64,000 bases of DNA from Lactifluus volemus. Lineage: Eukaryota > Basidiomycota > Agaricomycetes > Russulales > Russulaceae. The stretch's first letter is position 1. Every line of letters starts with the position of its first letter. The notes below the pieces were generated by a model, which was not told the DNA's origin, did not search any database, and was given only the letters and a program-made list of their open reading frames with translations. Shown here one piece after another: positions 45,113 through 53,489 of this stretch. The stretch lies in contig WTXI01000162.1 of NCBI GenBank assembly GCA_022376515.1, forward strand, positions 18,984-82,983, in the 5' to 3' direction. The translations under genes were made by a program, and so were the position numbers.

Positions 45113-45360
45113 CAGATACCGCTGGTCCTCATGTTACGTCGTTGCACGTCGATTCCAGATACCCCGCAGCCGATCCCCACGTTCAAGTTAGCGTCGTTAT
45201 GTTCCGGTCCTCATGTTACACTGTTACGTGTCGATCTCAGATACCCCGCCGCTGATCCCCACGTTCAAGTTAGCGTCGTTATGTTCCAGTCCCCATGTTG
45301 CGCTGTTACGTTTGATCTCAGATACCCCGCCCTGATCCCCACGTTAGCGTCGTTATTTTG
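45113..45360 (+). repeat. About 82-bp tandem repeat
   Basis: The motif CAGATACCCCGC recurs at about 45156, 45238 and 45319, with a shorter partial start at 45113. Each copy is followed by GATCCCCACGTT and GCGTCGTTAT. It lies directly downstream of accessory gene 2. No coding sense is seen. Confidence 0.75.
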
Positions 45361-45519
45361 CGAATCTCCGAGTCTGGACAGTTATTTTTTTGACATTCTG
45401 ACATTCTCTTGATGCTCCATAGTTGTCATGATCTTATCTTAGTTTCAATGACAATGTTTGCCTAATTCGGACATGAGCGTGTGAACATAAGTAAAACTGC
45501 ATTCAATTTCCCAGTACTA

Positions 45520-45730
45520 GGGAATAGTCCCAGTGTGACAACTAAAGCTAGGTGAAAAACTAGCCCTAGATAAGACAGTAGTCCTAGGTGAGAAACTAGC
45601 CCTAGGCACGAAACTAGAGCCAGATGCGATACTAGCACACCTAGAGCCAGTATTGCGCATACTGGCCTCGGCAAGTCCGCTGGGTCTAGGTGCCAAACTT
45701 GGCAACTAGATGTGACTAGATGACCTAGTC
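45520..45730. repeat. Degenerate CTAG-rich short tandem repeats
   Basis: Repeats of AACTAGCCCTAG and similar, with a unit of about 24 bp. On the minus strand they translate to a low-complexity Leu/Gly/Val/Ser string, which I take as a repeat artefact. The rest of 45370-46480 holds no gene that I can support. Confidence 0.55.
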
Positions 45731-46481
45731 TAGTGACGCCAGTCACAATTTCGTTTTCCTGATGAACGTTTACGCGATAATAATGGACGGTCACCGATCA
45801 TATCTGATACTAGTAGTATGATCAGCGCGGTCTCACGAGGTCTCGACTAGTCAGCCCTACTCCACTTACCCTTCTGGGGTTCATAACGTTCACAACCGAC
45901 GATCCCAAGTTAGAATCGATCAGCATTATGCCGTAAAAATCACGATGTCCATACTCCACATACTTCATGGAAAGGGTCTCGACTGCCAATAAATGAACGA
46001 AACATCAAAACTTCGATTCTTCTTCATTTGATTATAGTAGATTGCGTCCCGATAAACACGTAAAAACCGAGTGGATACTTCTACGTAAGTCGAACGCACA
46101 TGAACCGTCAGAATCCATCGGATAAACCATGTACAGTAGGCAATGATGCCCCATGACACTGACTAGTGTCTGGTAGACCCTCTCATGCCCACAACGAGCA
46201 GACTAAATGAGTACTCTGATAAGAAATCGCAGGCACGATTAAATCAGAAATGAATAGGGTGCGGAACTAGTCCCACCAAAAACGCGGAAGGTTTCACTTG
46301 TAAATTTAAATGGTTTCAGGCGTTCACTACATTAACACGTCAGAAACCATAAGCGATAGTCGCCACGCAAACAGACCGTTCAACCCTTTGTTTACCATAT
46401 CGCCCTCACTCTGCACTCTTAATCACGCTCACATAACTCGCCCAGCTTAGCCCGATTTACTCGTGCGCCCATCACATCTCA

Positions 46482-48712
46482 ATGAGCGACAACGAAGGCG
46501 ACGAACTGGATGGCGAATCCGTCTCGACTCGGACACATCGCACCACTGGCAAAAAACGCTCCATCGAGAAAGTAGTGAGCGACCCCAAAACGAAAAAAAC
46601 AGAGGTGAGAACAGTCATATGCATTCCACACACATTCCGCTAATGTGAACAACATCAGGACCGGGCCTGGAGTTCTCGGCAAGTACAAAAGACTCGCCCA
46701 GTGGCTCGGACGATCAGAGGACACCTTCATCGATTTTGATCTCGTGTTCCGCGTCGGGATGGAATACGAAGCATCAGACGATGATTCCGGCGATGACGAC
46801 GAGAGCACAAGGACAGACACAGAAAGGTAAGCAACGCGAAAACATACGCCGATAATCATGAAACTGATAGCACACTGACACGAATATTAGAGATGACGAC
46901 GACGTGGATCAATCCCATTACCGACACGTCTTCACGATAATCTCTGAGAATATACCAACGTTCAACTCGGATCTCAAGAAGTTCAAAAAGGATCCTGACG
47001 CCCTTGAAAGCCTATGCGACCAAGTGCGAGAATATGTATTACCATTTACATTGCTACATATTGCTAAATATTACTCACGTCGTTACATTAGATGTCCAAG
47101 TCGCTTGGGTTTGCACATTCGGACGACATCAGGATCCTCCGCGAAGACGGCCTCGACTACGTCGCAAGCACCCAGCCGAATAAGAACTTAATGCCTGACA
47201 TCCCTGCCTACTCGTCCAAGCCAACTTACCGTGGGTGGAATCACCCAGTCCTAGCCGAGCTTCTGTGTCCCGTCGAACACATAGAGAAATTCCGAGCGCA
47301 TCCAGCTGGGTAAACGAGAACTATCAACACGAAACGTCGTACTTATGTTTTTTTTTTACAGGACAATACAGAACTTCATGAATGGAACTCTAAGAGTCAC
47401 TGCCGACCAACTCTGTCTCTTCATGTACCGCAATCATACCGTCGACTACGAAAATCTCATGGACGGACTCCTGTGCTCGGACCTCATCAAAATGGTATGC
47501 GATTTTCTAACACGTATTTTTGTTCTCTATTAACACTTTTTAATGCGTCACAGACATGGCGTCGCATATTCCAAAACGCCAGATCAGCTACAAAAGGCCG
47601 TCGCATCAAACGCAAGCGAGGAAAACCCGAAAAAACATACGTTTTATCATCCGTAACGCCAAGGAGCATCGCCTATGCAACCCTCCACGTACGTGACACT
47701 TATTCAGAACATCTCTTCGAGCGTTCTGACAAACGAATCATTACAGACGCGATGGTTTCTATGTGGCGTAGAGGACTGGAGAAAGGACGACGGCAAAGTC
47801 AACAAAGAAACGTTGTACTACACCATCATTAACCTCTTCAAGAAAAAAGACATGAAATGTTGGTCCGAGGCAGTATTACATGAATGGAACAAGTACGTCA
47901 TTACGAACCTATCACAACCGATACTAACATATTGTAGGGACATGTTCCAGAACAAGAAGAAATACGAAACACGTTCCGCTTCCCTCTCTGCTTTATTCGA
48001 ACAGTCTCGCCGACAATCACTCGCTCTTATGACACCCGCTCCCGCCAGTAACGTGAATCAGTCGTCTTCTAGAGAACGTGAATCTTCCAGAGTATCCCAT
48101 CATTCTTCACCACCTACCGCACCAGGAGCGTCACGTCGTTCTTCGTCCCCCGTGTCTGTCAGGGACTCACGTCAGCCATCCAGAGCATCGCGCCCTTCAT
48201 CACCATCTGCGACCACCAGGGCCACACGTCCGAGTCGACGATCTCCACTTGCTTCGAATAGGGCCTCACACGCACGTGACACTGAATCACCCCCCTCCTC
48301 ACCACCTGCGACCGCCATGTCCACACATCATTCATCAGTCAGGGCCTCGCATCAATCTGATTCGCCTACGTCCCCACGTCAGTCAACCAGATTATCACGT
48401 GCTCCCTCGAATCTTGCATCGGCCAGGCCATCACGCCGATCTACCCAAGCGTCGTCCCCACCTGTGGCAAACACAGCCAGTACCTCACATCTGTCAGCTT
48501 TGCCTGCGTCAGCCGGATCATCGCGTCTATCACCACCCACAGCACGGCTCACCTTTCCGTCTGCGAGCCAACCACCTCCAACACTGTCTTCGAACATCGA
48601 GTCGCGTCCATCCGTGACCACCAGTAAACGCCGTGCAACTAGCCTGGAGTCACTCACTTTTCCCAGCGCAGGACGAACCAGGCACTCGAAAAGGCGACGC
48701 GGGTCGGGATAG
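46482..48712 (+). CDS. Uncharacterised basidiomycete protein with Ser/Arg-rich tail (DUF6698-like?)
   Basis: Eight exons fit together in phase: 46482-46604, 46684-46826, 46891-47023, 47092-47309, 47362-47494, 47554 to about 47690, about 47747 to 47891, and about 47939-48712. An acidic N-terminus leads to a folded region with SHYRHVFTIISENIPTF, YRGWNHPVLAELLCPVEHIEKF, FMNGTLRVTADQLCLFMY, VDYENLMDGLLCSDLIKM, IFQNARSA and SVTPRSIAYATLH. The pattern resembles a basidiomycete family that I remember as DUF6698; I cannot verify the name. From about residue 350 the protein is a disordered tail rich in Ser, Arg, Pro and Ala. The second exon requires the acceptor at GGCAAG (46683); the AG at 46658 would shift the frame. 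No damage is visible. Confidence 0.72.
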
Positions 48713-48959
48713 AAACTTAATCAAGCACTGATTTAGGATTAGTACTAGTAGTACAATGGACTTAGTATCTCAATGAATTGAATTTCCATTTCCACAATCT
48801 CAACGTAATGCGTACGCATTATCAGATTAGGTACCCACCAATAGTCCTGGCTAAATTAGTATACTAAACTTTAGCAAAAGTACAAAAGTACTTTGAATTC
48901 AGCCCAGCAATTACTGATACTACTTTCTACAGTACCTACTGATGTAGCTAGTTAATTAT

Positions 48960-50610
48960 GACCAGTATGATCTGTTATAGCTAGTATACTTCTATATAGC
49001 TGGTGCCACTCATTTTTCCTGTCACATTAACTAGACACAGCTAAACCAGCTTACTGTTTAGTACACTTTAGCACAGTTATAGCTACTATAAATTATAACC
49101 CATTAACTAGACACAGCAATATGTTTACTACTAGTTTACTTTAGTATGGCTATAGCTAATGCCAAACTTCCATGAGTTAATTAGATATAGCAACTGATTT
49201 ACTACTAGTACACTTTAGTACAGTTATAGCTGCTACTAGTTTATACCACATTAACTAGACACAGCAACAGATTTAATACTAGTACACTTACATGCAGTTA
49301 TAGCTGCTACAAATTTACATCACATGAACTAGAGTACAGTAAATCAAGTTCTACTAGTACACTTACATACAGTTATAGCTACCACTAATTTATACTACAT
49401 TAACTAGATTACAGTAACTCAAGTTCTACTAGTACACTTACATACAGTTATAGCTGCTAGTAAATTGTACCACATTAACTAGGTCATAGCAACAGATCTA
49501 CTACTAGTACACTTATGTGCAGTTATAGCTGCCACTAATTTATACTACATTAACTAGACACAGCAACAAATTACTACTAGTACACTTTAATACAGTTCTA
49601 GCTATCACAAATTTACATCACATTAACTAGATTACAGTAACTCAAGTTCTACTAGTACACTTACATGCAGTTATAGCTGCTAGTAAATTATACCACATTA
49701 ACTAGGTCACAGCAACAGATCTACTACTAGTACACTTATGTGCAGTTATAGCTGCCACTAATTTATACTACATTAACTAGACACAGCAACAAATTACTAC
49801 TAGTACACTTTAATACAGTTATAGCTACCACTAATTTATACTACATTAACTAGATTATAGTAACTCAAGTTCTACTAGTACACTTACATACAGTTATAGC
49901 TGCTAGTAAATTGTGCCACATTAACTAGGTCACAGCAACAGAACTACTACTAGTACACTTACATACAGTTATAGCTGCTAGTAAATTGTACCACATTAAC
50001 TAGGTTATAGCAACAGATCTACTACTAGTACACTTATATGCAGTTATAGCTGCCACTAATTTATACTACATTAACTAGACACAGCAACAAATTACTACTA
50101 GTACACTTTAATACAGTTCTAGCTACCACTAATTTATACTACATTAACTAGATTACAGTAACTCAAGTTCTACTAGTACACTTACATACAGTTATAGTTG
50201 CTAGTAAATTGCATCACATTAACTAGACATAGTAACAAATTACTACTAGTACACTTACATACAGTTATAGCTACTAGTAAATTGTGCCACATTAACTAGG
50301 TCACAGTAACAGATCTACTATTAGTACACTTACATACAGTTATAGCTACCAGTGAGTTATAATATCATGATATTAACTAGATGTAGCTGCTGGTGTACTT
50401 ATAGTTCACTTGTTATAGCTACAGCTGTTAGTAAATTATAGCAAGTTAACTAGAATGTAGCAACTGGTTTACCTCTGGTTTACTATAGCACAGCTGTAGT
50501 TGCTGTTAAACTATTATTATACATTAACTATTAGTAGTAACTAGTTTGCCACTAGTTCACTTTAGTGCAGCTATAGCTTTAGCCAAGCTAACATATAACA
50601 AGGTAATAAG
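48960..50610. repeat. 75-bp-unit AT-rich satellite, roughly 20 copies
   Basis: The motif ACTAGTACACTT recurs at about 49278, 49353, 49428, 49503, 49576, 49651, 49726 and 49799, a spacing of 73-75 bp. Each unit also has CAGTTATAGCT and ACATTAACTAG. Two alternating variants (ending in ACACAGCAACA or ATTACAGTAACTC) give a higher-order period near 150 bp in places. The flanks (48713-48960) are AT-rich without a gene. The array abuts the stop codon of the KDZ transposase and may be the subterminal repeat of that element. Confidence 0.85.
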
Positions 50611-50625
50611 AAAAGCAGCAATGAA

Positions 50626-50912
50626 TTAATCAAAAAGGTCATCATCTAAACCTGCTATATCTACATCCTCTTCATCTATATTAACCACTTCCTCAGCTAC
50701 TTCTACCTCTGGTTCTATAATGTATGATTTTGGCCAATTACTAACTGACAGTGAATTGGCCTTATGATAAGGAAGCCAATGCTTGGCAAAGTTCTCTGCC
50801 ATTTGCTGCTGGACTCTTGCCTGCTTTCTAGCATAAGCTACCAGTCCTGCATCAAGAGTAGCATCATCAGTGGTTCTAAGCTTACCCTGTGCTGCCCACC
50901 AATGAGATTTCC
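50626..50912 (-). pseudogene. KDZ transposase gene, 3' end beyond Gyp-C
   Basis: Reading down from 50912 on the minus strand, the frame continues that of 58793 after removal of Gyp-C and one TTTCC. It reads a tryptophan-rich turn (WWAAQGK), a helix (YARKQARVQQQMAENFAKHW) and a very acidic tail, ending with TAA at 50626-50628. KDZ transposases usually end with such a WW-containing helical segment. Confidence 0.8.
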
Positions 50913-51357
50913 TGTTACAGATTCATCTAGACCCCTACCTCCCTGTTGCCTCAAGTTTTTCATTTCCGTCTATATTCTCGCTTACGGACAGAGCCTCACC
51001 TTGTACGACACGGAACGGCGTGTTCTTGACTCATAGTGACTCTTATGACATCATTGGCCTAGAACTTCGATGACGTCGTAGTTAGACCCAGGCTCATGAC
51101 ATCATTACCAATGTCACTCGCCCTTTGCCCTGTATAGTATATAAGACTCCTCGACTTGTGTCCTTGCTCTCCAGCTTGGACTTCTCTCCAATACTAGCCC
51201 CTTGAACCTCCTCACAAATCCCCTTGTGATCCTCTCTTCTCTTGAAGCCCTCTAAGTGCTATAACTTAGCTAGACCCAACCTAGACTTGCGTCTCTGTTG
51301 GTCTCTCCTGAACAACTTGATCCTATCTTAGGAACTAGGAACAGCTAGTCCCTAACA
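50913..51357 (+). repeat. Gyp-C 5' LTR
   Basis: 445 bp, TGTTACAG...CCTAACA ends. TTTCC lies immediately upstream. Confidence 0.96.
51138..51183 (+). promoter_or_regulatory. Gyp-C LTR promoter: TATA box and predicted transcript start
   Basis: TATATAAG at 51138-51145. 35 nt from its start lies AGCTTGGACTT (51173-51183), exactly complementary to the primer-binding site at 51359-51369. This predicts a transcript start at 51173. Confidence 0.72.
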
Positions 51358-51358
51358 T

Positions 51359-51369
51359 AAGTCCAAGCT
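51359..51369 (+). other. Gyp-C primer-binding site (self-priming type)
   Basis: AAGTCCAAGCT, one base after the 5' LTR, is the exact reverse complement of LTR bases 51173-51183. No typical tRNA primer complement follows the LTR. Confidence 0.75.
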
Positions 51370-51387
51370 CCCACACACCACTGAAAG

Positions 51388-51654
51388 GTGGCAGAACCCC
51401 CGAACGACCGCATTGAACATCTGGTAGAGGCGCTTGCCATCCGGATCTCCGCGGAGCAGGAATACTACACAGTACTCCTTCTACTCGACCTAGCTACAGG
51501 TGAAAAGAAGCGAAGGCTCCAGACGGAACTCCACGAACTTGCCCAGACCATTGAGCAAGCAGACGAGATCCTGAGCGACGGTCTAGAAGACTACAGAAGC
51601 GAGATGATCCTATTGGAAACGCTTGATCCGGAACTAGAACACGACGGCGCCTAG
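51388..51654 (+). other. Gyp-C leader open frame, helical, no ATG start
   Basis: An 88-codon open frame between the primer-binding site and gag. It follows an in-frame TGA at 51382 and opens with GTG, not ATG; the only ATG is near its end. The conceptual sequence is amphipathic and charged (LQTELHELAQTIEQADEIL). It occupies the same position as the helical leader frames of Gyp-A. It may be an exon, a relic or non-coding. Confidence 0.35.
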
Positions 51655-51709
51655 ATTCTCATCCCTTTGCCAGAACTGCCTCAGAAGTCAGCGTACTTGC
51701 AGTTGCAAT

Positions 51710-53458
51710 ATGAGCGCGACCCTCCTCAGAATAGAGTTCCCCGACAACGAAACACTGATCCCAGTGCCTACCCGATACAACGACGACTTACCAGCGCATG
51801 TGAAAGGCGGTATATACTGGAACCCCACGGACCGGTGTTACTGTGTAGCGCAAGAGGGAGAGTCAGTCCGCGTAGAATTCATCAATGACGTCTGGCACGC
51901 CGTACTACGCCACCACGAAATACTCAAATCCTGCCCCACGCTTAGACTTAACGAAGCGGCAGGAGCAGGGTGGTGGCGTGAAAGCGATGCTCAGCATCCG
52001 AACAACCGCGCCCTCAATGCAATAAGGGAAGACAGCGAGGACGATGGAAGCACGGGGGAACCAGAACCGACGACCCCCCTGTCCACCCACTCCTACCAAG
52101 AACCACCAGCGAACACCCCGATGACCCACCTGGCAGAACAGGTGGACGCCATCACAATAGAACCGGAACCAATACAAGTCAGAGCGACCATGACCGAAGC
52201 CCCGACAGCCGTGGCCAACCTAGCGATAAGAGGAGGAGGACCGCTTCCCCCGATAGTCGATCAGGGATGGGTGCTCAACCAAGGAGGAGCACCGCCTCCA
52301 GAGCCACCCCAAGGCCCGCCTCACGGAGGAGCACCACCTCCAGGACCACCTCAAGGCCCGCCTCACGGAGGAGGGCCCCCAGGCTGGCCCCCAGCCAGAC
52401 CCCCAGGAGGTGGACCCCTGGGAGGTGGACTGCCGCAAGGACCGATGCCAGGACCAGGCTACCTCATGGGAGCACCCACTGGACGACCACCCACCATCTT
52501 TGACGGAGATAGACAGAAAGCGGACGACTTCATGGACGAATGGAACCTCTTTTGCCTCAACAACACCTTCAACTACGCCTTCGCCCTTCCCTACCAAAGA
52601 GTCGCCAACTGTCTGTCCTACATCAAAGGGCCCAAGGTCGCCAACTGGAATAGGACTCAGGTCCAATGGCTCCACAATGTCACGACGCGAAACGTGAACC
52701 CAGTCGGTTACGACAACCAATGGCTGTGGGACACTTTCGCAGATGAATTTAGGAGCGCATTCCAAGACACGGCGGCAGAACAAAACGCGGAAAGAAACCT
52801 CTCTAACCTCCAGATGAAGGGAGGAGAGCTAGACACCTACATCAGCGACTTCACCGAGCTCGCCAGGAAGGCGAACAGGAGCCTTCAAGACAAGGGAACC
52901 ATCATCATGTTCCGACAGGGGCTCCAACAGGCACTACACAACGCCCTCTACCACATCAATCCAGCCCCGCGCACCTTCCAGCAATGGGCGGACGCGGCTA
53001 GAGCTGAACAGGCCAAATGGGCAGAGTGGGGTGCGCATGGATTCCAGGAGCGTGTCAAGAAGTACAAAGAAAGCAAAGACGGCAGACGCACTTGGCAAGA
53101 ACACGCCAAGAGCAGACAGAAGGACCGACGCTCCGACGCCATGGACGTAGACAATGTCCAGGTCAACGCCATGACAGATGCGGAAAAAGACAGCCTCATG
53201 AAAAAAGGGGCTTGCTTCTTCTGCAAGGAAACCGGGCATATGGCCAGAGTCTGTCCCAAGAAGAAGGGGAGGACGAACACCTGGAAAACCGCGCCCAAGC
53301 GCGTGGTGGCAAAAGAAGCCTCCACAGTCAGCGCAGAGCCAAATGAGGAACCAGAAGAGGACGACGACAAGAAAGACTTCCTAGGAAAAGTCAGAGGAAT
53401 GACCAGGGAGCAACGCGAGGAACTCATGGACAGCATGCTAAAAGACGAGGGTTTTTAG
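51710..53458 (+). CDS. Gyp-C Gag
   Basis: 582 residues from ATG at 51710 to TAG at 53456-53458. The N-terminal region with DLPAHVKGGIYW matches Gyp-A. A Gly/Pro-rich linker with repeated GPPHGGAPPPGPPQ-type units follows (about 195-245). The capsid domain (starting IFDGDRQKADDFMDEW, through LDTYISDFTELARKANRS) comes next, then a CCHC knuckle CFFCKETGHMARVC. The acidic C-terminal end EEPEEDDDKKDF precedes the slippery site that overlaps the stop codon. The capsid assembles particles and the knuckle binds genomic RNA. Confidence 0.93.
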   Translation: MSATLLRIEFPDNETLIPVPTRYNDDLPAHVKGGIYWNPTDRCYCVAQEGESVRVEFINDVWHAVLRHHEILKSCPTLRLNEAAGAGWWRESDAQHPNNRALNAIREDSEDDGSTGEPEPTTPLSTHSYQEPPANTPMTHLAEQVDAITIEPEPIQVRATMTEAPTAVANLAIRGGGPLPPIVDQGWVLNQGGAPPPEPPQGPPHGGAPPPGPPQGPPHGGGPPGWPPARPPGGGPLGGGLPQGPMPGPGYLMGAPTGRPPTIFDGDRQKADDFMDEWNLFCLNNTFNYAFALPYQRVANCLSYIKGPKVANWNRTQVQWLHNVTTRNVNPVGYDNQWLWDTFADEFRSAFQDTAAEQNAERNLSNLQMKGGELDTYISDFTELARKANRSLQDKGTIIMFRQGLQQALHNALYHINPAPRTFQQWADAARAEQAKWAEWGAHGFQERVKKYKESKDGRRTWQEHAKSRQKDRRSDAMDVDNVQVNAMTDAEKDSLMKKGACFFCKETGHMARVCPKKKGRTNTWKTAPKRVVAKEASTVSAEPNEEPEEDDDKKDFLGKVRGMTREQREELMDSMLKDEGF

Positions 53459-53489
53459 GCGGCTCTAACCCACCGGCCTGGGAAAGAGC
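53449..53489 (+). promoter_or_regulatory. Programmed -1 ribosomal frameshift signal between gag and pol
   Basis: The canonical heptamer G GGT TTT (53449-53455) lies in the zero frame directly before the gag stop TAG (53456-53458). After a 6-nt spacer comes a hairpin: GCTCT (53462-53466) pairs with AGAGC (53485-53489), and CCCA (53469-53472) pairs with TGGG (53479-53482), with an AA/AA internal loop and a CCGGCC loop. The pol frame is -1 relative to gag and is open from here. The shifted product reads LGGSNPPAWERAIEL, which aligns with LGSCPPTWHGAEL of the single-frame Gyp-A polyprotein. Confidence 0.85.

Noticed and set aside
46659..46683. Acceptor at 46658 for exon 2 of the 46482 gene
   Set aside because: It would shift the frame and hit an early stop; the acceptor at 46683 keeps the phase and the conserved sequence.
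48379..48657. Minus-strand frame opposite the Ser/Arg-rich tail
   Set aside because: Antisense of an Arg/Ser-rich coding repeat, which commonly leaves an open opposite frame.
48960..50610. CRISPR-like array
   Set aside because: Whole 75-bp units repeat, including the parts between shared boxes; there are no short repeats with unique spacers, and the context is eukaryotic.
51388..51654. Small accessory gene of 88 codons in the Gyp-C leader
   Set aside because: It opens with GTG after an in-frame stop and has no early ATG, so I list it only as an open frame.
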